A stretch of DNA of 64,000 nucleotides from positions 24,593 to 88,592 of the forward strand of contig CACNYD010000003.1 of the NCBI GenBank assembly GCA_902624635.1, written 5' to 3'. A program made the position numbers and the translations under genes. Below, one piece after another: positions 54,538-63,698 of this stretch. The notes beneath the pieces were generated by a model. That model made no database searches, had not been told where the DNA came from, and saw only the letters and a program-made list of their open reading frames with translations. Position 1 is the stretch's first letter. Each line of letters starts with the position of its first letter. This stretch comes from an uncultured Pelagibacteraceae bacterium. Lineage in GTDB: Bacteria; Pseudomonadota; Alphaproteobacteria; Pelagibacterales; Pelagibacteraceae.

Positions 54538-55152
54538 ATGAAACTTGTTAAAGATACAAATATTGAGAAAGATCAAAAAAATATTTCTGACAAAGAAGCT
54601 GAAGATGCATTTAAAACAATTTTAGCTTGGATGGGCGAGGACCCAAATAGAGAAGGCCTTTTAGAGACTCCCAAAAGAGTTGTAAAAGCATTTAAGGAAT
54701 ATTTTAAAGGGTATAAAGAGGATCCAACGCAAATTTTGGATAAGACATTTGGAGATGTTGAAGGTTACGATGATATGGTCGTGCAAAAGAATATCTCAGT
54801 ACAAAGTCATTGCGAACATCATATGGCTCCAATAATCGGTAAGGCTCATGTAGCCTATATCCCTAAAGATAGAGTTGTTGGTCTGAGTAAATTAGCAAGA
54901 GTTGTTGAAGTTTTTTCAAAAAGATTACAGACACAAGAAAGATTAACTATGCAAATAGCGAATACCCTAATGGAATCTTTGGACGCAAAAGGGGTAGCTG
55001 TTACTATAGATTCAACACATCAATGTATGACTATGAGGGGCATAAAAAAAGAACAAGCATCTACAGTTACTAATTATTATTTAGGTCAATTCAAAGAAGA
55101 TTTAAGTTATCAAAACAGATATTTAAGATTTATAAGTATAGTAAAAGAATAA
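54538..55152 (+). CDS. folE: GTP cyclohydrolase I
   Basis: A 204-aa protein with DPNREGLLETPKRVVKAF near 36, the zinc ligands in VQSHCEHHMAPIIGKAHVAYIP near 88-109 and STHQCMTMRGIKKEQA near 158, and LSKLARVVEVFSKRLQTQERLT. It makes dihydroneopterin triphosphate, the entry to folate synthesis, which fits this C1-heavy region. Two bases separate it from the acuI-like gene. Confidence 0.96.
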   Translation: MKLVKDTNIEKDQKNISDKEAEDAFKTILAWMGEDPNREGLLETPKRVVKAFKEYFKGYKEDPTQILDKTFGDVEGYDDMVVQKNISVQSHCEHHMAPIIGKAHVAYIPKDRVVGLSKLARVVEVFSKRLQTQERLTMQIANTLMESLDAKGVAVTIDSTHQCMTMRGIKKEQASTVTNYYLGQFKEDLSYQNRYLRFISIVKE

Positions 55153-55153
55153 A

Positions 55154-56158
55154 GTGTCTAGCCAATTTAAAGCTCTTATACTCAACCAAGACGGTGAGAA
55201 TTTTTCTAGAGGGGTTGAATTGGTGGACAAAACATTTCTAAAAGAGGCAGATGTAACAGTCAAAGTTCATTATTCAGGTTTAAATTATAAAGATGCTCTT
55301 ATCTTAAAAAATGGTGCAAGATTAGTAAAAGAATTCCCCCACATTCCAGGAATTGATTTTTCAGGCGTAGTAGAGGAAAGTAGTAACAAAAATTTTAAAT
55401 CAGGTGACGAGGTAATACTTACTGGATGGAGAGTGGGTGAAATTTATTTTGGTGGATATTCTCAGTATGCAAAAGTTAATGGAGATTTTTTGGTAAAAAA
55501 ACCAAAAACTCTTTCTTTAAAAGAATCTATGATAATGGGTACCGCAGGATTTACAGCATTACAATGTTCATTTACTACCAAAACAACAAGAGAAGAATTG
55601 TTATTGGGTGAAAAAGTTCAAAATGTTATAGTAAGTGGTGCGTCAGGTGGTGTCGGTAGCATGGCGGTAATGATACTTAATAAATTAGGATGTGAAGTTA
55701 CAGCTGTTACTGGAAAAGATAGTAATAAAGACTATCTAATATCAATAGGTGCAAAAAATGTTGTAAATACTAGCGAATTGATGAGAGAATCAAGACCTTT
55801 GGATAAAGGATTATGGGACGGTGCAGTCGATACAGTTGGTGGTAAAGTGCTTGAGAATATTTTATCTCAAACGAGAGATGCAGGAATAGTAGCGGCGTGC
55901 GGTAATGCTGCAGATATTAAATTAAATACTACTGTCATGCCGTTTATTATAAGAGGTGTTAAACTTTGGGGTATAAATTCTGTCAATGCATCAATTAAAA
56001 GAAGACAATTCTTATGGAATGAGGCTGGAAAACTTTTAGATTTTGAAACTCTTGGTCAGTCAGTTAAAGAAATTAATTTAGAGGAGATCATTGATATTTA
56101 TCCTAAAATGCTAAAAGGAGAAACATCAGGAAGGTATATTATTAATTTGGATAAATAA
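55154..56158 (+). CDS. acuI: AcuI/YhdH-type acrylyl-CoA reductase (MDR family)
   Basis: A 334-aa zinc-free medium-chain reductase starting at GTG 55154. NYKDALILKNGARLVKEFPHIPGIDF near 43, GWRVGEIYFGGYSQYAKV near 90, the NADPH loop VSGASGGVGSMAVMIL near 163 and GAVDTVGGKVLENIL near 224 match AcuI/YhdH. AcuI reduces acryloyl-CoA to propanoyl-CoA, detoxifying acrylate from DMSP cleavage, but YhdH-type members are widespread, so a general quinone/enone role is possible. TAATG overlap with the LysR gene. Confidence 0.83.
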   Translation: MSSQFKALILNQDGENFSRGVELVDKTFLKEADVTVKVHYSGLNYKDALILKNGARLVKEFPHIPGIDFSGVVEESSNKNFKSGDEVILTGWRVGEIYFGGYSQYAKVNGDFLVKKPKTLSLKESMIMGTAGFTALQCSFTTKTTREELLLGEKVQNVIVSGASGGVGSMAVMILNKLGCEVTAVTGKDSNKDYLISIGAKNVVNTSELMRESRPLDKGLWDGAVDTVGGKVLENILSQTRDAGIVAACGNAADIKLNTTVMPFIIRGVKLWGINSVNASIKRRQFLWNEAGKLLDFETLGQSVKEINLEEIIDIYPKMLKGETSGRYIINLDK

Positions 56159-57048
56159 TGGATTGGGATAAATTAAAAATATTTCATGCTGTTGCGGAGG
56201 CAGGAAGTTTTACAAATGCCACTATCAATTTAAATCTAAGCCAATCAGCAATAAGTAGACAGATTCAGTCTTTAGAACAAGACTTAAAAGTTCAATTGTT
56301 TGAGAGGCATGCTAGAGGCTTGACACTCACAGAAAATGGTGAATATGTGTTTAAAACTGCACATGAAGTTATAAGTAAACTTAAAGAAGTAGAAACTTCT
56401 TTAGGAGACCAAAAAAATAAACCAACGGGAAAATTGACAATCACGACGGTAAGAAGTTTTGGCACACACTGGTTAACACCAAGAATTGAGGAATTTATGA
56501 GATTAAATCCAGAAATTGAAATAGAATTAATTTTTGAAGATAAGGAGTTAGATCTTAGCACTAGGCAAGCAGATATTGGAATTTTTATGAGAAGACCAAA
56601 ACAATTGAACTATATTCAGAAAAAACTCATAGATTTGAAATATTATATATATGGATCAAATAAATATTTGGAAAAATATGGTATGCCAAAGACTGTAGGC
56701 GATTTAAATAAGCACAAACTTATTTCATTCGGCAAAGGAGCACCCTCACCAGTTTATAATCCAGATTGGGTACTAAAATTAGGAATGCATGATGGAAAAA
56801 AAAGAAGGCCAATCATGAAAGTAAACAGTGTTATGGGGCTTCTATTAGCAGTGGAGTCTGGGGTAGGTTTAGCTGCGCTTCCAGAATATTTAGTAAGTAA
56901 TTCATCTAATATAATTAAAGTTTTACCTAAATCTGAAGGCCCAATTACAGAGGCTCATTTCGTTTATCCCCAATCTCTTAAAAATACAGCTAGAGTTCAG
57001 GCATTTAGAAATTTTTTATTCAGCAAAATAGGTGACTGGAAAGCTTAA
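56158..57048 (+). CDS. LysR-type transcriptional regulator
   Basis: A 296-aa LTTR. The N-terminal helix-turn-helix is FHAVAEAGSFTNATINLNLSQSAISRQIQSLE near 10-41. The effector domain (GKLTITTVRSFGTHWLTPRI onward) contains LAVESGVGLAALPEYLV. It is translationally coupled to acuI, so it may control that gene or a neighbour. No clear operator was identified. Confidence 0.92.
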   Translation: MDWDKLKIFHAVAEAGSFTNATINLNLSQSAISRQIQSLEQDLKVQLFERHARGLTLTENGEYVFKTAHEVISKLKEVETSLGDQKNKPTGKLTITTVRSFGTHWLTPRIEEFMRLNPEIEIELIFEDKELDLSTRQADIGIFMRRPKQLNYIQKKLIDLKYYIYGSNKYLEKYGMPKTVGDLNKHKLISFGKGAPSPVYNPDWVLKLGMHDGKKRRPIMKVNSVMGLLLAVESGVGLAALPEYLVSNSSNIIKVLPKSEGPITEAHFVYPQSLKNTARVQAFRNFLFSKIGDWKA

Positions 57049-57102
57049 AAATCAGCATTTTTTAGATTCAACTAAAAGTTTAGGTGCGACATAGTTGCGA
57101 TT

Positions 57103-57137
57103 GATAATCATTATCAGTGAGAATAATTATCATTCTC
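57103..57137 (+). promoter_or_regulatory. Tandem Fur-box-like operator before fbpA
   Basis: GATAATCATTATC (57103-57115) and the near-palindrome GAGAATAATTATCATTCTC (57119-57137) match the Fur/iron-box GATAATGATAATCATTATC pattern. They end 27 bases before the fbpA ATG, placing them over the promoter. Iron-replete repression of fbpABC is expected. Confidence 0.8.
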
Positions 57138-57163
57138 AAATAAAACTAATAACGAGGAAATTA

Positions 57164-58192
57164 ATGAAAAAAATATCAATATTAGCATTAATTACATCTT
57201 TATTTGTATCAGCTATTGCTGTTGCAAATGAGGTTAATATTTTTAATGCAAGACATTACAAAGCAGATAGTGAGCTTTATTCCAAGTTTACAAATATGAC
57301 TGGTATCAAGGTCAATTTGATAAATGGAAAATCAGGTGCTTTAGAGAAAAGAATCTTGAGCGAAGGTGCTGACTCTTCCGCTGACTTATATATAACAGCA
57401 GATGCTGGAAGATGTGGGGCAATGGATGCAAAAGGAGCTCTTCAAGGTGGTTTAACTTCTGCAGCAATCAAAGATGCTGTTCCAAAAAGCTTTAGAACAA
57501 GTAAATGGGTTGGAATAGCAAAAAGAGCTAGAATAATTTATTATTCACCGGAAAGAGTTTCTGGTGCCGAATTATCTGGAATGACTTATGAAGGTTTAGC
57601 TGATCCTAAATGGAAGGGTAGATTAGTAATAAGAAAATCTAGCAACATTTATAATAAATCTTTAGTAGCATCATTGATTAAAAACAATGGAAAAAAAGCT
57701 ACAGCAGAGTGGGCTAAAGGAGTTGTTGCAAACATGGCAAGAACACCTACAGGTAATGATAGAGCTCAAATCATGGCAGTAGCAGCAGGAGAAGCTGATA
57801 TTGCAGTAGCTAACACTTACTATCTAGCACTTATGTTATCAGGTAAAAAAGGTGCAGAACAACAAGCAGCTGCAAAGAAAGTTAAAGCTTTCTTCCCGAA
57901 TCAAAATGATAGAGGAACGCACATGAATGTAAGTTGTGCTGCTTTAGTAAAAGGTGCGCCTAACAAAGCTAATGCCGTCAAACTTGTAGAGTTTTTATTA
58001 ACTCCAGAATCTCAAGAGCATTTTACAAATAATACTTTTGAGTTCCCAATGATTGATGGTGTTTCACCAAGTCCACTAGTAGTAAATAACTTAGGCTTAG
58101 ATTTCAAACAAGATATGAAAACTAAGTTAGCTTCTTATGGAAAAAATCAAGCTGCAGCAGTAGAAGTGATGACAGCCGCTGGTTGGAAGTAA
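57164..58192 (+). CDS. fbpA: Ferric iron ABC transporter substrate-binding protein
   Basis: The start is taken at ATG 57164, with GAGGAAA just ahead; a longer frame from 57095 has no support and crosses the Fur boxes. The 342-aa protein has a signal peptide (ISILALITSLFVSAIAVA) and NIFNARHYKADSELYSKF typical of FbpA/AfuA. ADIAVANTYYLALML near 230 holds the paired Tyr residues that bind Fe(III). It captures iron in the periplasm for FbpBC. Iron-controlled by the upstream boxes. Confidence 0.9.
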   Translation: MKKISILALITSLFVSAIAVANEVNIFNARHYKADSELYSKFTNMTGIKVNLINGKSGALEKRILSEGADSSADLYITADAGRCGAMDAKGALQGGLTSAAIKDAVPKSFRTSKWVGIAKRARIIYYSPERVSGAELSGMTYEGLADPKWKGRLVIRKSSNIYNKSLVASLIKNNGKKATAEWAKGVVANMARTPTGNDRAQIMAVAAGEADIAVANTYYLALMLSGKKGAEQQAAAKKVKAFFPNQNDRGTHMNVSCAALVKGAPNKANAVKLVEFLLTPESQEHFTNNTFEFPMIDGVSPSPLVVNNLGLDFKQDMKTKLASYGKNQAAAVEVMTAAGWK

Positions 58193-58194
58193 AC

Positions 58195-58365
58195 GTGAAA
58201 CAAGAAAAAAAATTTATTTCAGAAGTTGATTTAAATAAATCTTCCAAAGCATGTTCCCCATGTATTATGGAGTGTAAAAAAATCGACCAAAGAATAAATA
58301 AAAGAAAACTAGAAGAAATTGAACCTAAGGAAGTTCCGCATCTCCTTAAAGTTTTTAATTTCTAA
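58195..58365 (+). CDS. Small Cys-containing protein between fbpA and fbpB, 56 aa
   Basis: GTG start 2 bases after the fbpA stop (a TTG at 58183 overlaps fbpA). The sequence has KACSPCIMECKKIDQ near residue 19, a CxxCxxxC group, in a Lys/Glu-rich soluble peptide. It is co-transcribed with fbpA from the Fur-regulated promoter. A metal- or cluster-binding role is inferred from the Cys group only. No family recognised. Confidence 0.55.
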   Translation: MKQEKKFISEVDLNKSSKACSPCIMECKKIDQRINKRKLEEIEPKEVPHLLKVFNF

Positions 58366-58377
58366 TTTTTCTTTCCG

Positions 58378-58411
58378 GTGTCCATCATAGATGGGGATTT
58401 ATGGTGGACAC
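58378..58411 (+). terminator. Long hairpin between the fbpA unit and fbpB
   Basis: GTGTCCATCAT pairs with ATGGTGGACAC (11 bp, one G-T wobble) around a 12-base loop, followed by an AT-rich stretch with T-runs. It could attenuate fbpBC relative to fbpA, the same arrangement as the tmoX terminator. Confidence 0.6.
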
Positions 58412-58482
58412 TAAATTTTATTAGCTTTTTTTACCAAGTAAACTCCTTTTCAAAAAAACATTTTAAGATATAAAAATCAATA

Positions 58483-60108
58483 ATGTTTAGATATTTAAAT
58501 ATTTGGTTTTTTTCCTCACTATTTGTATCTCTAATTATAATTGTTCCTATACTTACAGTTTTTTCAAGTTTTTTTGAAAATACGACTAACTATTTTGAAA
58601 TCCTAAAAAACACATTCCTTTTCGAGTACACTTTAAATTCCATATGTTTATTAGTAAGTGTATTATTTTTAACATTCATTATTGGAACGGGCTCAGCCTA
58701 TTTGGTATCTTTTTATGAATTTCCTTTAAGTAATTTTTTTAAATGGGCTTTAATTTTATCATTTGCTGTTCCACCATATATTTATGCTTATTCCTTAACA
58801 GCTTTTTTTGAGAATTATGGCACCGCTTATACAATTTTAAAGAATTTATTTGGAGAAGCTAATTATAATTCACATATTCCAAAGTTTGACGGTATGTTAG
58901 GGAGTATATTATCGATTTCGTTCTCGTTATTTGGATATGTTTACATTCTTACTAGAGCATCTTTTTTATACCAGTCCCAACAATTAATAGATCTTGGAAA
59001 AAATCTAGGATTTAATAGTTATAAATCATTTTATTCAATAATTCTGCCATCAGCTAGACCTGCGATTGTAGCTGGATTATCTTTAGTTGCCATGGAGACT
59101 TTAGCTGAGTTTGGAGCAGTTGATTTCTTTTCAATCAATACTTTAACAACTGGAATTTATAATTCCTGGATAGCATTTGATGATTTAGCTTTCGCAAATC
59201 AATTATCATTTTTTTTATTATTATTTATATTTGCACTATTTATAATAGAAAATTTATCGAGAAGAAAAGCTAAATACCATTTTAATTCTAGAGGTGGATT
59301 CAAAAGAAAAGAAAAATTTAGATTAAGTAAATCCAAGGCTTTATCAGCTTTTATTTTTTGTTTTTTGGTCTTCTTTTTGAGTTTTTTATTTCCTCTAAGT
59401 CAAATGTTATACTGGACTATAAAATTTCCTGAAAACTTATTTGATTTAGATATAATTAATCTTTTATTAAATACGATTTATCTAGTTTTTTTATCGAGCA
59501 TAATTTTAATACTTTTTTCCTTAATTTCAAATTATGGAAATAGAGTTTCAAATAATAAAATTTTAAATTTATTATCAACTCTATCTATTTCAGGATACGC
59601 TATTCCTGGTGTTATATTGGCTGTAGCCTTTATTACTTTTATTGCATGGTTTGATGAAACTATAATAAAAACCCTTGGCTTTCTTTCAATTAAAAAGATA
59701 TTTTTTGGGTCTATACTGGGTCTAGTGTTAGTTTATTTCATAAGATTTTATTCTTTAGCCTTTAACGGAATTAAGTCAGGATATGAAAAAATAAATATCA
59801 ATGTTGATGAAAGTGCATATTTACTTGGATATTCAAAAAGAAAAACCTTTATAAATATTCACATACCTTTTTTGCGAAACTCACTTTTGTTCGTAGGTAT
59901 TTTAATTTCTTTAGAAATTATTAGGGAATTACCTATCACTCTTATTTTAAGACCCTTTAATTTTGAGACATTTGCAACAACTGCTTATATCTCTGCTTCT
60001 GAGGATTTATTGGAAGCAGCTGCTGTTCCATCATTGTTTTTGATTTTAATTGCTGCATTTTTTATTATGATAACATCAAAATATATTTTAAGAGATAATA
60101 ATGAGTAA
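58483..60108 (+). CDS. fbpB: Ferric iron ABC transporter permease
   Basis: A 541-aa protein with about 12 hydrophobic helices in two BPD_transp_1 halves. The EAA loops are DLGKNLGFNSYKSFYSIILPSARPA near 168 and SAYLLGYSKRKTFINIHIPFLRNS near 446. It is the FbpB inner-membrane channel, fused as in most FbpB/SfuB proteins. It overlaps fbpC by 8 bases. Confidence 0.9.
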   Translation: MFRYLNIWFFSSLFVSLIIIVPILTVFSSFFENTTNYFEILKNTFLFEYTLNSICLLVSVLFLTFIIGTGSAYLVSFYEFPLSNFFKWALILSFAVPPYIYAYSLTAFFENYGTAYTILKNLFGEANYNSHIPKFDGMLGSILSISFSLFGYVYILTRASFLYQSQQLIDLGKNLGFNSYKSFYSIILPSARPAIVAGLSLVAMETLAEFGAVDFFSINTLTTGIYNSWIAFDDLAFANQLSFFLLLFIFALFIIENLSRRKAKYHFNSRGGFKRKEKFRLSKSKALSAFIFCFLVFFLSFLFPLSQMLYWTIKFPENLFDLDIINLLLNTIYLVFLSSIILILFSLISNYGNRVSNNKILNLLSTLSISGYAIPGVILAVAFITFIAWFDETIIKTLGFLSIKKIFFGSILGLVLVYFIRFYSLAFNGIKSGYEKININVDESAYLLGYSKRKTFINIHIPFLRNSLLFVGILISLEIIRELPITLILRPFNFETFATTAYISASEDLLEAAAVPSLFLILIAAFFIMITSKYILRDNNE

Positions 60109-61159
60109 AAATTTTTTTGAAATTAAAGATGTTACTTTTGCTATAGGTGGAAAGAATAAAGTAAATGACGTAAATATTTCTATTAAAAACGAAGGAGACA
60201 CCATATGTATCCTTGGACCTTCTGGCATTGGAAAAACGACGATGTTAAGAACAATAGCAGGTCTTGAAAAAATAAATAAAGGTGAAATTATTTTAAAAGA
60301 TAAAGTTATTTCATCTGATAAAATTCATATTGAACCAGAAAAAAGAAATATAGCTTTATCTTTTCAAGAAAATTCTTTATTTCCTCATTATTCAGTAGAT
60401 AAGAATATTCACCTAGGGATTAAAAAAAATTCTCCTACAGATAAAAATATAGACTCTAATGAGATAATAAAGATCTTAAATATTGAGGATATTTTAAGTA
60501 AATATCCGCACCAAATCAGTGCCGGTGAGGCACAAAGAGCATCTCTAGCTAGATCTCTTATTTCACAACCAGATCTTTTATTACTTGATGAGCCTCTATC
60601 TAATGTAGATCAAAGTTTTAAGGAAGATATTCAGGTAGCTTTAAAACAATTATTAAATAAAAATAAAATTACAACAATTGTAGTTACCCATGACTCATAT
60701 GAGGCTTTTTATCTTGGTAACAAATGTGCACTTATTTTAGATAATGAAGTAAAGCAATTTGATGATCCATATAATGTTTACCATTTTCCAAATTCAGTTG
60801 AGGTTGTCAATTTTCTCAATAGGGGGATATTATTACCTGCGAAAGTTACAGGTGGAAATTCTCTAGAAAATGACGATCTAGGTATTATTAAGGGTAAATT
60901 TGTTAAGCATTACCCAACAGGTTCTAATGTACAATTACTACTTCAGCCGGAAGATCTAGAACATGATGATGATAGTAATTTAAAGTTAGAGGTGGTGGAC
61001 AGAAAATTTAGAGGAACAAACTTCATTTATACATTAAAAACACCAAGTAATAGGTTGATACCAGTTGCGGTTCACAGTCATCATTGGGAGCAACACGAAG
61101 TTAATGAAAAATTTGGCATAAGAAGACCAATTGAGCTTGAACATATAGTTTGCTTTTAA
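60101..61159 (+). CDS. fbpC: Ferric iron ABC transporter ATP-binding protein
   Basis: A 352-aa ATPase: Walker A GPSGIGKTTMLRTI near 38, Q-loop SFQENSLFPHYSV, signature ISAGEAQRASLAR (an unusual start for LSGGQ), Walker B LLLLDEPLSNVD, and the switch His in VVTHDSYEAF. The C-terminal TOBE-like region (LQPEDLEHDDDSNL onward) is typical of FbpC. It powers Fe(III) uptake by FbpAB. Confidence 0.9.
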   Translation: MSKNFFEIKDVTFAIGGKNKVNDVNISIKNEGDTICILGPSGIGKTTMLRTIAGLEKINKGEIILKDKVISSDKIHIEPEKRNIALSFQENSLFPHYSVDKNIHLGIKKNSPTDKNIDSNEIIKILNIEDILSKYPHQISAGEAQRASLARSLISQPDLLLLDEPLSNVDQSFKEDIQVALKQLLNKNKITTIVVTHDSYEAFYLGNKCALILDNEVKQFDDPYNVYHFPNSVEVVNFLNRGILLPAKVTGGNSLENDDLGIIKGKFVKHYPTGSNVQLLLQPEDLEHDDDSNLKLEVVDRKFRGTNFIYTLKTPSNRLIPVAVHSHHWEQHEVNEKFGIRRPIELEHIVCF

Positions 61160-61181
61160 TAAAAACAAATCATCAATTCAA

Positions 61182-61874
61182 ATGAGTAATTTTAAAGTTT
61201 TTTTAAAAGGCATTATTGATGTCAGTCCATTAATGATACCAGTTGTACCGTTTGGTTTGATATTTGGCGTATTGGCTATTGATATTGGATTTACTCCAAT
61301 TGAAACTATGGCAATGTCTTTAATAATTTTTGGCGGTGCATCGCAAATAGTTCTTTTACAATTATTTTCTGGTGGGGCTTCATCACTGGTAATTATAAGT
61401 TCTGTAGGAGCGGTCAATTCTCGACATTTACTTTATGGTGCTGTAGTTTCAGAACATTTATCGGATCTTAAACTAGTCTGGAAAATCATTATTTCCTATT
61501 TTTTAATTGACCAGGCTTTTGCAATATCGAATGATTACTTAAAAAAAAATAAAGATAGTAATAGATATTTCCATTTAGTTGGTGGTGGTGCTACCTGTTG
61601 GGTAATTTGGCAGTCAACTACCTTATTAGGAATTATATTAGGAGCGGCAATTCCAGAAAAATTAGGATTAAGTTTTGCTGTTCCTCTTACTTTTCTGGCT
61701 TTATTAGTCAATGACTTTAGAAAATTTATAAATGTAATTGTAATAATAATTTCAGGTTTGGTGGCTACACTAGGTTATAATTATATTCCTTTCAAAGCAT
61801 ATGTAATAGTGGCAGCTTTGGCAGGATTAATCACAGCAATGATACTAACTACAAAAATGAAAAAAAATGAGTAA
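61182..61874 (+). CDS. azlC: Branched-chain amino acid exporter large subunit
   Basis: A 230-aa membrane protein with GIIDVSPLMIPVVPFGLIFG at the start and FGGASQIVLLQLFSGGASSLVI, the AzlC signature with its Gly/Ala-rich helix. AzlC and AzlD together export branched-chain amino acids or analogues. It overlaps azlD by 8 bases. Not iron-related despite proximity to fbpC. Confidence 0.9.
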   Translation: MSNFKVFLKGIIDVSPLMIPVVPFGLIFGVLAIDIGFTPIETMAMSLIIFGGASQIVLLQLFSGGASSLVIISSVGAVNSRHLLYGAVVSEHLSDLKLVWKIIISYFLIDQAFAISNDYLKKNKDSNRYFHLVGGGATCWVIWQSTTLLGIILGAAIPEKLGLSFAVPLTFLALLVNDFRKFINVIVIIISGLVATLGYNYIPFKAYVIVAALAGLITAMILTTKMKKNE

Positions 61875-62181
61875 CTGGGCATTAATTTTATATTGTGGGT
61901 TAATAACTTATTTAACAAGATTTTCCATGATCGCTTTAATTAAAAAAGAAATGTTTAATGATAGAATCAGAGAGGTACTATCTTTTGTACCTTCAGCAAT
62001 ATTTCCAGCAATAATTTTTCCTGCAATTTTCATTAATGATAAAGGCTTATTTGAAATAGATGATAACCCCAAGATATTAGCGGCAATAATTGCAATGATT
62101 ATTGGTATTATTTCTAGAAGTATAATTGCGACAATATTTTCAGGATTAACTTCTTATTGGTTTTTAATTTTTGTAGTATAA
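61867..62181 (+). CDS. azlD: Branched-chain amino acid exporter small subunit
   Basis: A 104-aa protein of about four helices: WALILYCGLITYLTRFSMIAL, FVPSAIFPAIIFPAIF, then IIAMIIGIISRSIIATIFSGL. This is the AzlD pattern, including the Thr-Arg in the first helix. It works with AzlC, whose gene overlaps its start. Confidence 0.88.
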   Translation: MSNWALILYCGLITYLTRFSMIALIKKEMFNDRIREVLSFVPSAIFPAIIFPAIFINDKGLFEIDDNPKILAAIIAMIIGIISRSIIATIFSGLTSYWFLIFVV

Positions 62182-62187
62182 GTTTTT

Positions 62188-62556
62188 ATGAAAAAGTTTT
62201 TAATAACTATATTTTGTGTTTTTGCATTTAGTGCAAATGCTTTGGAGAAAAAAACAACTTTTGATAAAGATCTATTCATTAAAGCTCAATCAGACGGTAA
62301 AGTAGTTGTGATAAATTCTTGGATTAAATATTGCACTTCTTGTGCTAGCCAGATGAAAGCCTTAAACAAATTAAAAAATGAATTTAAAAATGTTGAATAC
62401 TTCTCATTTGAAGTAACAAATCGAGATATTGCCGACTTTCTTAAAGTTCAGTACCAAACTACTTTACTAATATTTAAAGATAATAAAGAAGTTCATAGAA
62501 GTATTGGAGTAACTAATAAAGACAAAATTTACGAAGTAATTAAATCCTCAATTTAA
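62188..62556 (+). CDS. Periplasmic thioredoxin-like protein
   Basis: A 122-aa protein with a signal peptide (FLITIFCVFAFSANA) and a thioredoxin-like domain, INSWIKYCTSCASQMKALNK near 43-62 with a CTSC active site, resembling the DsbD C-terminal domain. FKVQYQTTLLIFKDNKEV-type strands follow. It would reduce or oxidise thiols in the periplasm. It ends 2 bases from the convergent MBL gene. Confidence 0.8.
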   Translation: MKKFLITIFCVFAFSANALEKKTTFDKDLFIKAQSDGKVVVINSWIKYCTSCASQMKALNKLKNEFKNVEYFSFEVTNRDIADFLKVQYQTTLLIFKDNKEVHRSIGVTNKDKIYEVIKSSI

Positions 62557-62557
62557 C

Positions 62558-63238
62558 TTAAGCGCCCAATTTTATATTTCTAGAAACGTTTGTATCTATC
62601 TCAACAGGTTTTTTCAGATTTAAATTGTTCATAATATCGATATATTCATCAACACTACTGACTTGTAGCCTTGGATTAAACTTTTTCTCTTTTCCAATTG
62701 TGCTGACTTTTTCACCTTTATAATCATGAGCAGGATATAAAAGAGTATCCTCTGGTAACTTTAACAGCTTATTAAATATTGAATTATATGCATCCTTTGC
62801 ATTACCATTTTGAAAATCTGTTCTTCCAGTTCCGTTAATTAACAAAGTGTCTCCAGAAAAAAGATAATTGTCCATTAGAAAACTATAGCTATCAGATGTG
62901 TGACCGGGAGTGTACATAGCTCTTATTTTTATATTTTCTAAGTTTATATATTCATCATCTTTTACTTTGATTTCGACAGTCTCAGCTGGGGTATGTACCC
63001 CCATAATTGTTGAACACTGAGTTATATCTTTTAATTTTGCTGCTGCTGTCACATGATCAGCATGAATATGTGTATCTATAACTTTTACCAGTCTTAAATC
63101 TAATTCTTTCAATAAAACGATATACTCGCTCACATTCTCTAAAACCGGATCAATGATCAGAGCTTCTCTTCCCTTAGATGAGGCAATTAAGTAGGTGTAT
63201 GTTGAGGATTTTAGATCAAAAAGTTGTTTAAAAATCAT
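62558..63238 (-). CDS. ETHE1-like metallo-beta-lactamase-fold hydrolase (persulfide dioxygenase type)
   Basis: A 226-aa protein with DTHIHADHVTAAAKL near 55 (HxHxDH metal motif), MYTPGHTSDSYSF near 109, LFSGDTLLINGTGRTDFQNG near 125, and YPAHDYKGEKVSTIGKEKKFNP near 162. The last blocks are typical of ETHE1/persulfide dioxygenases, which oxidise glutathione persulfide, rather than glyoxalase II. A general MBL hydrolase remains possible. Confidence 0.85.
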   Translation of the reverse strand: MIFKQLFDLKSSTYTYLIASSKGREALIIDPVLENVSEYIVLLKELDLRLVKVIDTHIHADHVTAAAKLKDITQCSTIMGVHTPAETVEIKVKDDEYINLENIKIRAMYTPGHTSDSYSFLMDNYLFSGDTLLINGTGRTDFQNGNAKDAYNSIFNKLLKLPEDTLLYPAHDYKGEKVSTIGKEKKFNPRLQVSSVDEYIDIMNNLNLKKPVEIDTNVSRNIKLGA

Positions 63239-63260
63239 AACTAAATATTATCATACAAGT

Positions 63261-63698
63261 ATGGAAACCACCACATTTGACTGGTCTTGTAAATATACTT
63301 GGAAACAAAGCGCTAAAAATACGGCATGGTGTTTGCTTGGATGTTCAATTGGAGATTTTGGGACAATTTTATTTTTTCAATTGACCAAAATACCATTTCC
63401 AATTTTGGCAATAATGATTTTAGCAATTATTAATGGATTAATAACAAGTATTATTCTTGAAACAATTATTTTAATGAAACAAAAAATAAATTTTAAAGAC
63501 TCATTAAAAACAGCCATGGGAATGAGTTTTATTTCAATGCTGAGCATGGAAATTGCAATGAATTTAACAGATTATATTTTTACAGGTGGAGCAATTTTAA
63601 ATTGGTGGATAGTCCCATTAATGCTAATAGTAGGTTTTGTAACGCCATGGCCCTATAATTATTGGAGATTAAAAAAATTTGGTATCAGCTGTCATTAA
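63261..63698 (+). CDS. DUF4396 membrane protein
   Basis: The start is taken at ATG 63261 (METTTFDWSCKYTWKQSAK), the usual DUF4396 opening; an upstream in-frame ATG at 63195 lies inside the divergent hydrolase gene. The 145-aa protein has about four helices (TAWCLLGCSIGDFGTILFF, ILAIMILAIINGLITSIIL, MGMSFISMLSMEIAMNL) and ends with VTPWPYNYWRLKKFG. Function unknown in the family. Confidence 0.85.
   Translation: METTTFDWSCKYTWKQSAKNTAWCLLGCSIGDFGTILFFQLTKIPFPILAIMILAIINGLITSIILETIILMKQKINFKDSLKTAMGMSFISMLSMEIAMNLTDYIFTGGAILNWWIVPLMLIVGFVTPWPYNYWRLKKFGISCH

Noticed and set aside
57095..57163. Extended N-terminus for fbpA
   Set aside because: It would place the Fur boxes inside the coding region and bury the signal peptide; ATG 57164 has a good ribosome-binding site.
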